From Posidonia oceanica (lineage: Eukaryota; Streptophyta; Magnoliopsida; Alismatales; Posidoniaceae), in the NCBI GenBank assembly GCA_037176725.1, contig JAZBRS010000049.1, positions 12,170,001 to 12,234,000 on the forward strand: 64,000 bases of DNA. The letters run 5' to 3'. A program made the translations under genes and the position numbers. Below are positions 12,260-24,055 of the stretch, in pieces; positions within the stretch are counted from its first letter, which is position 1; each line of letters begins with the position of its first letter. Below the pieces are notes generated by a model that ran no database searches, was not told where the DNA came from, and saw nothing but the letters and a program-made list of their open reading frames with translations.

Positions 12260-12347
12260 AGGACTCCTGTTACGTGTGGGGAAGGTGTTAGGCACCTCCG
12301 ACACACCCGAGAATCGGTCTTTCTAGGCTTACACTCGCATACGCAGG
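12260..12347 (-). promoter_or_regulatory. Conserved LTR block 1 (element A)
   Basis: On the minus strand it contains GGAGGTGCCTAACACCTTCC, with a GGTG-CCTAA-CACC hairpin, preceded by AGAAAGACCGATTCTCGGG. The same block occurs at 32600-32690 (LTR B) and 38735-38828 (LTR C). It is the best conserved part of three otherwise diverged LTRs. Function unknown; a role in RNA 3' end formation or R-region folding is possible. Confidence 0.5.
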
Positions 12348-12513
12348 GAAATGCAGACTTTGAATGCCTAAGTGCCAATGAATGCCTATCTAAATGCTCA
12401 AAGATGTGCTCTAAGTGATGGAATGTAATGCAAGAAAGTAAACGTGCAGTCTAAGCGCTCAGCAACGCTGTCTGTGTTCCGAACCGAGCGAAACCTAGCT
12501 CGTGAGAACTCCA

Positions 12514-12532
12514 GGCAGTAAGCATCACTGCC
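12514..12532 (-). promoter_or_regulatory. Conserved LTR hairpin, block 2 (element A)
   Basis: The minus strand GGCAGTGATGCTTACTGCC has a six-pair stem (GGCAGT/ACTGCC) and a seven-base loop. It is identical in LTR B (32413-32431) and preserved with one G-U-compatible change in LTR C (38478-38496). It always lies directly after the minisatellite. Confidence 0.5.
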
Positions 12533-12599
12533 CTATATGCAAATGCAGGCGATAAAACAAAACAGCAGTGAAAATGGGCAATGCGGGCGACATGTGAGA

Positions 12600-13450
12600 G
12601 GAAACGACGTAAAACGCGCAAAACAGTGCGAGAAGCGAAGTCGACACGCAAAACGATACAGGAAACGAGGTAAGACCGTAAAACAGTGCAAGAAACAAAA
12701 TGAGAAGGCAGAACGGTGCGAGAAACAAAGTCGGTACGCAAAACGGCGCAAGAACGTGAAACAGTGCAAGAAACGAAGTCGGCACGCAAAATGGTGCAAG
12801 AAACAAAATGGGCACGCAAAACGGTGCAAGAAACAAAGTGGCACGCAAAACGGTGCAAGAAATAAAGTCGGGCACGTATAACGGTGCAAGAAATAAAGCG
12901 GGCACGCAAAACGGTGCAAGAAACAAAGCAGCACGCAAAACAGTGCAAGGAACAAAGCCAGGCATGCAAAACGGTGCAAGGAACAAAGCGGCACGCTAAA
13001 CGGTGCAAGAAACAAAGCGGCATGCTAAACGGTGCAAGAAACAAAGTCAGGCATGCAAAATGGTGCAAGAAACAAAACGACACGCAAAACGGTGCAAGAA
13101 ACAAAGTTAGGCACGCAAAACGGTGCAAGAAACAAAGCGACACTCAAAACGGTGCGAGAAACAAAGTTGGGCACGCAAAACGGTGCGAGAAACAAAGCAG
13201 GCATGCAAAACGGTGCAAGAAACAAAGTCGGGCACGCAAAACGGTGCAAGAAACAAAGCAGCACGCAAAACGGTGCGAGAAACAAAGTCGGGCATGCAAA
13301 ACGGCGCAAGAAACAAAGTCGGGCACGTAAAACGGTGCTAGAAACAAAGCTGGCACGCAAAACGGTGCAAGAAACAAAGCGGCACGTAAAATGGTGTGAG
13401 AAACAAAGCTGGCACGCAAAACGGTGCGAGAAACAAAGCGGCAAAGAGCA
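12600..13450 (-). repeat. LTR minisatellite, period about 28-31 bp, near 29 copies
   Basis: Plus-strand consensus is roughly GCACGCAAAACGGTGC followed by AAGAAACAAAG and a short variable linker (GCG, TCGG, CAG). Copies differ mainly in the linker and in CAAG versus CGAG. Because no stop arises in several frames it produces overlapping long ORFs on both strands; these are artefacts. LTR B has the same repeat in inverse orientation but only about half as long (31920-32340). Confidence 0.9.
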
Positions 13451-16400
13451 TGTAAAAGCCATGCAATGTGAATGATATGCAAAAGATGCTGCTGAAGTTC
13501 AAGAGGACTTACCTTGGAAATCTGAAGCCTGATCTAAAATCTGCTTGGTCCATGCTGAAGAGCGCTCCGCCGGGGTCGCCCAGGTAGCTTAGTTGAGAAG
13601 ATCCAACGGCCGGATCTGAAGATGTCGAGACTTCAAGGTAGGAGGCCAGAACAGGGGAGAAGATAATATCTAAGTGTAAAAGGGGGCCTAAGGGTGTGCA
13701 AAATAGGTCCTCCCATGTAAATGGGAGCTAAGAATGCTTAAGTGTGTGCAAGAGATGCCAGATGCTAGAATGCAATGCATGCGGAATGCAAGAAAAGACT
13801 TAGGGATGATTTTTCAGAAAACTAGGGACTTACATGCAATTTTGAAAAGATGGGGGTCTGAATGCAAGGATTTTGAAAGCTTAGGGGCTTTTATGCAAGG
13901 TTTTTGGGAAGCGGAGGGCTTGAATGCAATTTTACAAAATGCAGGGTTCAAAATGCAAATTTTCAGGGTAGCCATGCATCAGAGCAAGCTTTGGAAATCG
14001 AATGGTAAATCGGCATGCAATTTTGAAATCAACAGGGTCTGAAATGCAACTTTCCAGCAAAACAGGGGTTTGAGTGGTCTGGGAAAGCAAACAGGGGCCT
14101 ATGTGCAGTTTTTCAAACATGCGGGGTCAAAAATGCAATTTTATAAGCAGAATAAGCATTTAAATGCATGCTGTGCATTGATGAAGGACCTATATGCAAA
14201 AATCAGATAATATGAGGGAAATGATGCAATGCAGTAAGAAAAAGTGAAAAATAAAACCTAAGTTAACAGATCAGAGGATTAAATTGCAAATAAGAATAGC
14301 AATAGGGGCCAGAAATGCAATATAGCAAAGTAAAATATAAGCATTAAATCAGATTAATATCAGTAGGACTAACATGCAATAATATAAAACAAGAGGACTG
14401 GAATTTAAAGGAAACACTGAAGAGAAACACTGTGGCAGGACTGACATGCAATTAGTTGATTTTTTGGATTTTTCATGCAATTTCATAAGATTTAAATGCG
14501 AAATTAAATCAATTTAAACAGGGGCAGGAGCAGAATGCAATAACCTAAAAGCATAAGCTAAAAATGCAATTTAACAACAAAATAGTAAGGTAAGCGAAAA
14601 ATAATGCTACAGTAATCTACAAAACGACGACCACTGTAGCACAGTGCTACCAATGGCCGTCGCGAGCGGAGGAGGGGTGCTGGGGACGCGCGGGACGGTC
14701 GGCGATGCTCTCCGGAGCTTGGCAAAGGTCTGGGCCGCGTCGAGGAGTGGCGGCGGGGCTCGGAGCAGGCCGGCGAAGACGACGGAACAATGCCGGAGAT
14801 TTTGGAGCAGACCGGGCGAAATCGGCGTCGGCGAAGGAAATGGAGGATGGGGCTGTGCTTCTGGAAGCTTCGCGGTGCTTGGGCGATCGTCGGCGAGTGC
14901 TTTCGGGGCCAGAGCGGCGATTCGCGCGCAGGAGTCATCGGAGAAGACGAGTCAACGGCGGCATTGACTCCGAGCGACGCAGACCGAAACCCTAGTCTAA
15001 GGGGGGGAGAAGCAAGGGAAGAAGAAGACTAAGCTAATGGTGTGGAGAGGTACCTGTTTCGACGTCCGGAGCGCTCCCCCGACGTAGGTGACCATTGCAG
15101 AAGTCGGCGAGGATGGTTCGGCTGCTGGAGGCATCTTCGGCGGCAAGCGAGGGTCTAGATCTGCTCCTCGCATCGCTTCGGTGCTCGTTGGATGGTCGGA
15201 CACGAGTTCAGCAGACCGGCGGACGAAACGACCGTTTTGGGTTCAGCAGGAACAGCCGGAGGTGGGGGGTGGCTTCTGTCACTCCTTGGACTGAACGGAG
15301 GCTTCCGGCGGACTTCTGGGGGTTCGATGAAGGTCGCTGGATGGTTGGTTTGGACAGTAGAGGTCTGGTTTAGGAGTTTGCAGGTGTGGTGATTTTCGGG
15401 CAGAAATGGAGAGAAGTGTTTGTAGTGGGGGGTTTGACCTGTGGCGAGGATGAAGGCCAAAGCTTGGGTGGCCTGAGAAGGTGGAGTTCTGGTGGTTTTC
15501 TGGGAGAAGTTTGGGATGAAATGGCGGTTAGAGGTGTCGGGAATTCTGGAGGAAGGTGGTTGGGTTCTGAGGAGGATTTTTGATGGAATCGGAGGTGATT
15601 CTGGGTTGGATTTGAAAGTGGAGCGGGTGGTGTGTGTTGCTGGATGGTTGGTGGATTTGGGGGATGAATTGGGAGTGATTTTGGGAGTGTTTGATCGTCT
15701 GGAATGGAGTGGGATGAAGAGGAGAAAAACTGGTTTTTTGGCAGAGGAGGAGGAGTGGAATTGGGTTCTCTCTAGTCCGCTCCTTCTCTCTGGGAAAGCA
15801 CAAGGAAGAGAGGGAAGTTTTTGGCAGTCTGAGGGTGTGCTTCTCCGGTTCGTTCTGGGGCTGGTTTTGTTCGGTCTTCATCTGCAGGAGCGGCGGCAAT
15901 TAATTGCCGAAGAGGTGGTGGCAGGAGGTTTGTAGGTGCACGGGAGGAGAGCGGCGCACGCCGGTCCGGCCTGGGCAGAGGTCGTGCGGCGTGCAAGGAC
16001 GGCAGGTCTGGGATGGTGATGTGTCGATGCAGCAGAAGGTCGTTGGCAGAGAAAAAAGAAGAAAAAAAAACCAGAGGGAGGAGAAGGAGAGGAAGAAGGA
16101 GGGAAGGAGGAGGCTTGCAGGTCGTGGGCCAGGCCTGTGGGCGGGATTTTTTTAAAAAAAGAAAAAAAGAAGGAGAGGAAGGGGTTGGTGGGCTGGACCA
16201 GAGGAGAAAGAAGAAATAAAAGGAAGGAGGAAAGGAGGAAAGGAAAAAAGAGAAAGAAGAAGATGGAGAAAATTAGAATTAAAATAAAAATAAAAATAAA
16301 AATAGAATAGGAAAGATTTGAAAATGTTTTTAAAGAAGTTGTTTTTAAGTTAGGATTTTTAATTAAGTTTTTAAAGATTGTTTTTTAAATTAATTGAGGT

Positions 16401-17769
16401 TAGAAAGAGTTTTAGTTTTGATTTAAGTTTTTAGGAATTAAGTTTTCTTTAAATTGTATTTGATTTGGTTCAAATGTTTGTTACATTTTTTAATTGTTTT
16501 TGAATTAAGTTTTCCTTGTTAAGTTTTTCTTGTTATGTTGGGATTTATGTTTTTTTCTCAATGGATTGTTTTTTAATTAGTTAGGAGGAGTTTTAGTCTC
16601 TTAGTTTTTAGGATTTTTCTCTAAGTCTTTTATAAATTGCTTTTTGATTTTGTTTGTTAAATTCTTTTAATATTTTTTAGTTAAGTTTCTCTTGTTAAGC
16701 TTTTTCTTTTTTCCTTTTTTTAATAAAATTTTTTTTAGGCTTGCATTAGATTTTAATTGTTTCTTTTAGATTTGTTAAGTTTTTTTTCAATTACTTGTCT
16801 TAGCATTCTTAATTATTTTCTTCCTTTTTTAAGATTTGTTCTTGATTATTTTTAATAGGTTTTTTTCTTTTTGGTTTGTTTTGATTAAATTTTGGTTTTT
16901 GCTTGATTTTATAGCATTTTCTTTTGTTTGTTTTGTATTTTTTAGATGGCATTCTTAATTTCCCTTTTTTAGTTGGATTTGGTTAGGTTTTTTGTTTTTA
17001 AAGGTTTGTTTAAGTTTTTAATTACTTATTTTAGGGTTTTAGTTTGTTCTCCTTCTGTTTTAGTGTTTTAGAGGTTTTTTTAAGGATTTTTTAGGGATTT
17101 AGTAAGAGAAAGGGAAAGAAAATTAAAAGGAAGAAGAAAAGGGAGAAATGGAGGAATAAAGAGGAAAGAGAGGAGCTGAAAGAAAATAGTTTTTTGAAGG
17201 TCAAAGAAAATGCTAAAAATAAGATAAAAATAGGAATAAGATTGAGAAGAGATAGAAGCACAAGGGGGGCCCACAGCCAGGCAAGAAAAAGGGAGAGAAG
17301 GGGGTGAAAAGAAGGAGGATAATCAGGAGAGAGAGAGGAGAGAGAAAAGAATAATCTAGGAGAGAGAAAAGGATAATTTGGGTAAATGGAGGGGTTAGAA
17401 GTTTTGAAAAGAGGTGAAATTTGGAGAGTGTGTAGCCTAGAGTCTCTAGTGTTGGACCAAGGGTTTTGGAGGGGTTTTGAGGTGTAGAAAAAGGGTAGTT
17501 TTACCTAGATTTTCTAGGGTTTTTGGGAGTGGTTTTGGTTTGAAATTTTGAGGGCTCTTTGGTGGGTTTGCTAAGTTAGGAAGGGTGAGTTTTCCTATGG
17601 TTTTTGGGTAGTTTTTGGATTCGGGAAAGGGGCGTAATCTTAGGTTGAGTTTGGGCTTGTTTTGAGGGGAAAGAAGAAAGGAAAGGTGTGTGTTTGGACC
17701 TAGGTTTGGGTTCAGAAGCCACCAGAAGATTCCAATCGATTTAGCCTGTCAAAATGGGGTGTCAACACA

Positions 17770-19473
17770 CGGTCAGTTTATTTGGCTCTTCCTCCAGCAG
17801 ATACAGCAGACAATTCAGTAGGCTCTGTGGCAGAACTGACAAGCTCTTACATTTCTGCAATCACATCTGCATCACAAGTACAAGCAGCAGCAGCAGCACA
17901 GAAGTTAGAGACACTCCTTCAGGCACAGTCAGGCAGGCTACCTGCGGTCGCAGTCGCATCAGTACCGCTGTCACTCTCTCTAGAGGGACAATCAGTGAAT
18001 TCAGTCAGCAGCGCGACTCGGCCCACTTCAACAGCCGCATAACTTAGAATGCAGCCGGCACAGTCCGTCTCACATCCTCCTGCCGCAAAACAGCAACTCT
18101 CGTGGCAGGCCCCCATGGCGTCAGAGGCTGCACTCTCACAGTCACAACCAGATGCAGAGGATCAGTTGAGCACCATAGTCTCCCGGCCCTTGGGCCCTCT
18201 GAAGAGCACCTCTGTCTACCCTCTAATTGCAATAGTGACCCTGGCAGTGTACCCGTTTGCGGCCTCGCTGACCAGTATGTTTGGATCTCCGATGCTGAAG
18301 CTGCCGCAATCAGGCGCGCCTGTGAGCTAGACCATGCAAATACCAAGGGCAGCGATCCATCTTGCAGCAGAGCCAGAGCCGCAGGCCCCCGGCGCCTACT
18401 ACGTCGACTCACCCTCGGATGAGGAGGAAGGAGTGGCGGTAGAAGCCCAAGTCGATTCATGGATGTCTGACTTAGAGTTACTTTATCAGGAACAGCTCAA
18501 GTCGATAGTAGAAGACCTGGCAGAGCACCAAGCTGCAGAAAGGAAAGGGAAAGCCGTGGCTACAGACCCTCCTCTGCAAGAAGACCATGCCTCTATCATG
18601 GTCCTGGAAGAAGACTCAGTAGTACTGGACTCCCTTAGACCGGATGAGCTCATTACTCTGCAACCAGAAGGCGGGTCTAGGTGGTTTGTGCAGCACATGC
18701 CTCACTCAGGCAGTGTAGCAAGCGGCAGTGCCTCGATCAGCCGCCAGTCCGACATACCCTCCACAAGCACACTAGAAGACTCAGGGGAGGAAGCACTAGT
18801 AGTCCAAGCAGCAGCAGTAGCAGAGCAGAAAGCAGAATCAGTAACAGAATCATCAGCAGCCTCAGTAGCATGGCCATCAGCAGCATCAGTGATAGAATCA
18901 GCAAGGCCATCAGCAGCATTAGCAGAGCACTCAGCAGAATCAGTCAGGCCAGAGCAGATAGAAGAAGTTGCTAGGATGGAGGTCACGCACCGAGGCTACA
19001 AGAATACTCGAGTAAGCGTGACCATCCTGAAGCGTCACCAGGGCCAAGCAACGGAACATATACACTCTTTCGACATTACAAATCCTTCTTTTGAGAAAGA
19101 GATCCTCTCAGAACTTATTGCTTATGGAGAGGAGGATGATACGGGTGAGGACGAGATTGACGAATCATTGCCTGAGTTCCGGCCCTATGACGACGACCCA
19201 GAAGGCCCCAACCTCTATGTTGAAGAAGAGATAGAGGTTGTTAATATCGGCACAGCTGAGGAAGTCAAAGAAGTTTGCATTAGTGCCCAGTTGTCCCCCC
19301 AGGCTTGAGCAGAGTTCATTGCATTCCTGAAGGAATATGTGGATGTCTTTGCCTGGAGTTATGAAGATATGGTCGGCCTTGACATAGAGATAGTGGTGCA
19401 CAATCTATCCCTAGATCCAGATGCCAAGCCAGTAAAGTAGAAGCTGAGAAGATGGCGACCGCAGTGGCTGCTT
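17770..19473 (+). pseudogene. pol: Element B protease-RT linker (5' truncated by A)
   Basis: It aligns with the linker of A. It is rich in Ser/Ala/Glu/Gln with simple AES and AAS tracts (18780-18950). It contains an IVEDLAEHQAAERKGKA block, a FDITNPSFEKEILSELIAYGEEDD block and the pre-RT signature FAWSYEDMVGLD. In-frame stops: TAA at 18040-18042, TAG at 18328-18330 (A has CAG), TGA at 19306-19308 (A has CGA) and TAG at 19438-19440 (A has CAG). The first residues are missing because the LTR of element A interrupts the reading frame at 17767/17768. Confidence 0.8.
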
Positions 19474-20745
19474 ATGATCAAAGAAGAGATCATGAAACAG
19501 CACAGAGTCAATTTCCTCAAGGTTGTCCTTTATCTTGAATGGCTGGCAAACATTGTACCTGTGTCCAAAAAAGATGGCCGCGTCTGGATCTGCTTCGACT
19601 ATAGGGACCTGAACAAGGCGAGTCCCAAGGATGACTTCCCATTGCCTCACATTGACGTCCTAGTCGATAATACAGCGGGCCACAAGATGCTCTCCTTCAT
19701 GGACGGCTTTTCTGGATATAATCAGATCAAAATGGCAGAAGACATGGAAAAGACTTCATTCATCACCCCTTGGGGAGTCTTCTGCTACCAAGTTATGCCA
19801 TTCGAACTGAAGAATGCTGGCGCGACCTATCAGAGGGCCATGACTGCACTGTTTCACGACCTCATGCACCAAGAAGTGGAGGTCTATGTAGACGACATGA
19901 TCGCTAAAACCAAAGAGCCTGAAGATCATCTTGCCTATTTAAAGAAGCTCTTTACCCGTCTACGAAAGTACAAGCTGCGCCTGAACCCCAACAAGTGTGT
20001 ATTCGGGGTGTCTTCTGGCAAACTGCTGGGCTACATTGTTAGCCAAAGGGGGATTGAAGTAGACCTGATGAAGGCTAAAGCCATCGTGGATTTGCCACCC
20101 CCTCCGACTGAGAAGGAGGTCAGAGGTCTGCTTGGGTGTTTACAATACATCAGTCGCTTCATTACACAGCTTACGCCCATTTGCAAGCTCATATTCAAGC
20201 TCCTGAAGAAAAATGCGCAGATTCATTGGAGCGAGGAGTGTCAGGTTGCATTTGCCAAGATCAAGCAGCTACTGATTAAGCCTTCTGTCTTGGTTCCCCC
20301 CACTCCAGGGAGACCCTTGCTTCTCTACCTTTCTACCACGCAGCATTCCATGGGCACCGTCTTGGGCCAACATGACGAATCTGGTAGAAAGGAGCGCACC
20401 ATTTACGACCTGAGCAAGAAGTTCAATGAATGCGAAGCCAGGTATAGTACAATAGAGAAGACCTGCCTGTCCCTTGTCTAGGTTGCACAGAAGTTAAGGC
20501 ACTACATGATGGCATACCCAGTTCAGCTCTTATGCCGGCATGATCCTATCAAGTTCCTCTTTCAAAAACCGGCCATGGTAGGCAGATGTGTTAAGTGGCA
20601 GGTGCTACTGTCTTAGTACGACATCACCTTTGTCACTTAGAATTCCATGAAGGGCCAAGCTATGGCAGACCATCTTGCTGATCTCCCACTACCTGAATAT
20701 CAGCCACTCTAGACGCAGTTTCCAAATGAAGACATTCTGTTTGCA
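19474..20745 (+). pseudogene. pol: Element B reverse transcriptase and RNase H
   Basis: The RT motifs KASPKDDFPLPHID, GFSGYNQIKM, NAGATYQRAM and the catalytic YVDD box (19885-19896) are all present and the 335-codon stretch to 20481 is open. The first RNase H follows (PLLLYLSTTQHSMG..., FNECEARYS). Stops at 20479-20481 (TAG, A has TGG), 20614-20616, 20638-20640 and 20710-20712 (all TAG where A has CAG) break it. One PFGLK residue is changed (Gly to Glu). It continues in frame into the second RNase H. Confidence 0.9.
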
Positions 20746-22514
20746 ATGGAGGACTCTGAAGACAAAGACCCTGAAGATCAGGAGCAATGGCAGCTATACT
20801 TTGATGGTGCTGTGAACAAGAAAGGCCGAGGCATAGGCGTAGTGCTGACAACGCCTCAGGGACAGATGATTCCCTTCTCCAGGAAGCTGACTTTCAAATG
20901 CACCAACAACGAAGTAGAGTACAAGGCATGCATCCTAGGACTGAATGTCGCCCTCGAGCATGAGATGCAGAAGCTGCTGGTGCACGTCAATGCTATGCTG
21001 GTGATCTCTCAAGTCAATGGCGAGTGGAAGACGAAAGATCCGAAGCTACTACCATATCATGAACACCTGCTGAAGCTGATAGAATAATTGGCAAGCATCC
21101 GCTTCACATACATGAACCGAGCAAGGAACGCATATGCAGATGCGTTAGCAACCCTGGCGTCCTGGCTCAGCATACCTGAAGACAGCACAGTGGATGTATC
21201 TATTACTCGCATTGAGCAGCCTGCACATTGTATGAACATTGAAGAGGCAGATCCAACAGTAGAGGAGCAGCCCAGGTACAAAGACATAAAAGCTTTCCTG
21301 GAATCTGGCAGCTTTCCACCTGGTACCTCAGCAGTAGACAAGAGAACTCTGACGCGTCTGGCGTCAAAGTATGTATTAGGGGCAAGACAGTTGTACAAGA
21401 GATCATACAATCAGATGCTCCTGCACTGCCTGAACAAGTCAGAGGCTGATGCGCTGATGCTTCAAGTACATTCAGGGATCTGCGGCCCGCACATGAACGG
21501 CGTCCTCCTAGCCAAGAAGATATTGCTGCATGGATACTACTGGCTAACTATGGAAGCTGACTACTACCGATTCGTGCGCAGATGCCACAATTGCCAAGTG
21601 CATGGCAACTTTATTCGGGCCCCCCTCAAGAACTGCACAGCATGTCGTCGCCGTGGCCCTTCTCCACCTGGGGGATTGATGTCATTGGCGCCATCCACCC
21701 TCCAGCTTCTAACGGTCATCGTTACATTCTGGTAGCGATTGATTACTTCACTAAGTGGGTGGAAGCAACCTCCTGCAAAACAGTGACTGCCGTGGCTACA
21801 GAAAAGTTCATCAGAAACAATATCATAGCCCGGTACGGGGTCCCACATGCAATTATATCTGACAATGGCACGAATTTCATCGCTAAGAGGATCGAAGACT
21901 ATTTGCAGAACTTCAGTATCAAACACCACAGATCCTCGCCTTACCGGCCGCAAATGAACGATGCAGTGGAGTCTGCCAACAAAAATCTGGTCAAAATCCT
22001 GAAGAAGATGGCGGAAACTCATAAGGACTGGCACGACAAGCTTCCTTACGCACTATGGGCGTATAGGACATCTGTCCGCACTTCAACAGGCGCCACCCCA
22101 TACTCTCTGGTGTGTGGCATGGAGGCGGTGTTGCCCATCAAGGTAGAGATCCCGTCACTGCGGATCCTACGCGAAGCTGAGTTGGATGAAGTAGAATGGG
22201 TCGAGGACCGCTGCGTCCAATTGAATCTGATTGATGAGCACAGGCTGCAAGTTATGCATAATGCTCACTGCTACCAAAAGAGAATGGCCAGGTCATACTT
22301 GAAGAAAGTTCAGCCAGGAGGCTTCCAGACAGGGGACCTTGTTCTGCGTGCCATTCACTTGCCTGATGGTCGAGGGAAATTCCGACCTAACTGGCATGGC
22401 CCCTTTGTGGTCAAGCAAGTCTTTTCGGGCGGCACTGTAACTCTTGAGGATATGGATCAGGTCGAGCAGTCTGAGTCCGTCAACCTCTGCTACCTCAAGA
22501 AGTACTATCAGTAG
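20746..22514 (+). pseudogene. pol: Element B second RNase H and integrase
   Basis: The second RNase H-like domain (QLYFDGAVNKKGRGIG, NEVEYKACI) runs to about 21180. It is interrupted by TAA at 21085-21087. Integrase follows, with the zinc-binding region near 21465-21605, DDE core residues in GID, SDNGT and AVES, and the C-terminal FRPNWHGPFVVKQVF block, ending at the natural stop 22512-22514. A one-base loss in the C-run at 21621-21626 shifts the frame between the zinc domain and the catalytic core. Compared with A, the motif residues are intact. Confidence 0.88.
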
Positions 22515-24055
22515 CCCAAGGCGGCCCCGTTGCAGACGCTTCCCCCCATCTATACAATTGCATTCTTGCTCCTTACATTCTCATCCTAGCTGCATCTTGT
22601 ATCTTGTCTCTTACTTTTATTCTTTTACATTTGCTTATGCTTCTTCTATCCTTCCCTTACACATCCTTGTCACATTTCGCCCTTTCCATACACCATCTTC
22701 TTTTTTTTCAAATCATCATCGTCATCCTCTCGAAACATGCATCATCTTTTTTTTCATATCATCATCGTCATCCTCTCAAATCATGCATTGCATCTTCTGC
22801 CCGGTGATGAAAACGGAAGTGCTTGCCTGCTCTGGAAGGAGTCCACCCTGCCTCACCTGGCACTACTCAGATGACTTAGCTAGTGAGGGAGCCACCATCA
22901 ATCAGGATAGGCAAACCGCCTAAATTCGTAAGGACATACACCTCTGAGGGAGAAAAAATGCTAGGATGTGAGTTCAAAAAAAAGTGAGAATAGACATCTA
23001 GGCTTGGGCATATTAAAAGGAACAGAAGGCGAAGACAGAAGCCGGCCCTAGAGATAGGGGTGTGCAGTCTAACCCTGCTCCTTCAGTTCATCACATAACA
23101 GACCCAAAGTCCACATCCATCACAACCCAAACACCCTTCTTTTTACCTCCAAAATGGGGATAGCAAAAGCCTGACAAAAAAGAGAAAAAGAAATCAAATA
23201 AGCAAACAAAAACAAAAAAAAAAGAGAAAAGAGGAAGAAAAAAAAGCAAAAAAAAAGAGAAAAAAAAGAAGAAGAAAAAGGGTTAGACAAGAATCAGCTC
23301 GAAAATACAGGCAATATCATCTCCCCGTGCCTTACAAGAAATCTAAGGGTGTAAGCCTAAAAAGGGTCTACCACCTCCCTCCAAAAAAAAACACTTACCA
23401 TCTCCTAGCCAGGGGCAGAGAAAGCCTGCACACCCATGAGGGAGAAATAAAAAATGAGAGCAGAAAGAGTAGGTGTAGGTCCTGAGAGTTTGGCAGGAAG
23501 CCTGTCCCCACCACACCACCACCTGTATACTGCCAACACCCGTTCCAAAGTGCCACCAGCGAGCTAAGAGTCTAAGTAGGGCCCAGTGAGTCAGGGACCA
23601 CTCCCTTCCTCTACAGCAGGCACCAAAGCATTCCGTATGCTGAGGGCACCAAAACATACTAATCATTTCTTAAGCATATCAACCTGCATCACGCATACAT
23701 GCATCTCCAATCATCCCTTCCTTCTTATCAATCGTTTCACTCTGCAACTTGCCTTGACTCTGAGATAGTACTTCTCGCCAAGCACATGTTGACGCTGCTC
23801 GAGCTGCGCTGGTCCAGATCTCCTGCCAGTCCTCGCCCCTGTGTCAGCAAGACTGCAACAGAATTTCCTTTGATTATGTCTGCTTAGCTGCTTTACTCTG
23901 ATATTAACTGCTGAACATATTGAACTGCTTTATCAGCCTCAGATTCTGCTCTCACTTAGAGATTATATGCCTGTGTGATCTGACTATCTGCAACATTGAT
24001 AACAAGTACCTTCAAGCTCTGCAGCATCTGCCTACTTCACCCTGCGGCCTGCGCC
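22515..24055 (+). other. Element B spacer between integrase and additional ORF
   Basis: No supported gene. It holds a pyrimidine-rich stretch (22550-22790) including a 45-bp tandem duplication with CATCATCGTCATCCTCTC boxes (about 22703-22793), a segment conserved with element A (22785-22900), and a purine-rich tract (23160-23285) composed of A-runs with G. The purine tract occupies the same relative place as 1195-1322 of A. Confidence 0.55.

Larger units (their letters stand above)
1..17767 (-). mobile_element. Element A: Tat/Ogre-type Ty3/gypsy retrotransposon, 3' end outside window
   Basis: On the minus strand, in order: 5' LTR (17767 down to 11905), tRNA-Arg primer site (11903-11885), leader, gag, protease, G-patch-like linker, RT, RNase H, a second RNase H, integrase (ends 1848) and the beginning of an additional ORF. 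The 3' LTR must lie beyond base 1. LTR ends are TG...CA. The coding region carries at least eight stops and about four frameshifts, so this copy is not autonomous. Its right end abuts element B in mid-codon, which suggests insertion of A into B with CACGG (17768-17772) as candidate target-site duplication. The partner of that duplication should lie left of the window. Lineage assignment rests on the primer site, dual RNase H and additional ORF, which are known Tat-lineage traits. Confidence 0.9.
11905..17767 (-). repeat. 5' LTR of element A (about 5.86 kb)
   Basis: Ends are TGTTGACACC...ATTACTACA on the minus strand. It is the same family as the 3' LTR of B (27068-33039), inverted: the first 80 bp, the minisatellite, two hairpin blocks and the last 60 bp all match in order. 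Reading on the minus strand it is a mosaic: CCAAACC-rich start (17767-17400), pyrimidine-rich (17350-17100), A-rich (17090-16300), pyrimidine-rich (16260-16040), GC-rich (16030-14640), ATGCAA/GGG-phased (14640-13720), GT-AG-like splice donor (13513/13512), minisatellite (13450-12600), conserved tail. Long ORFs in the GC-rich and minisatellite blocks are not supported as genes. Confidence 0.9.

Noticed and set aside
12451..13475. Overlapping ORFs of 110-230 codons on both strands
   Set aside because: They are translations of the LTR minisatellite, whose unit contains no stop in several frames; the peptides are simple repeats.
14644..15935. Several ORFs over 90 codons in the GC-rich block of LTR A (also 28740-30256 in B, 35033-36349 in C, 61682-62074 in D)
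   Set aside because: GC-rich LTR sequence, different proteins predicted in related LTRs, no recognisable domain.
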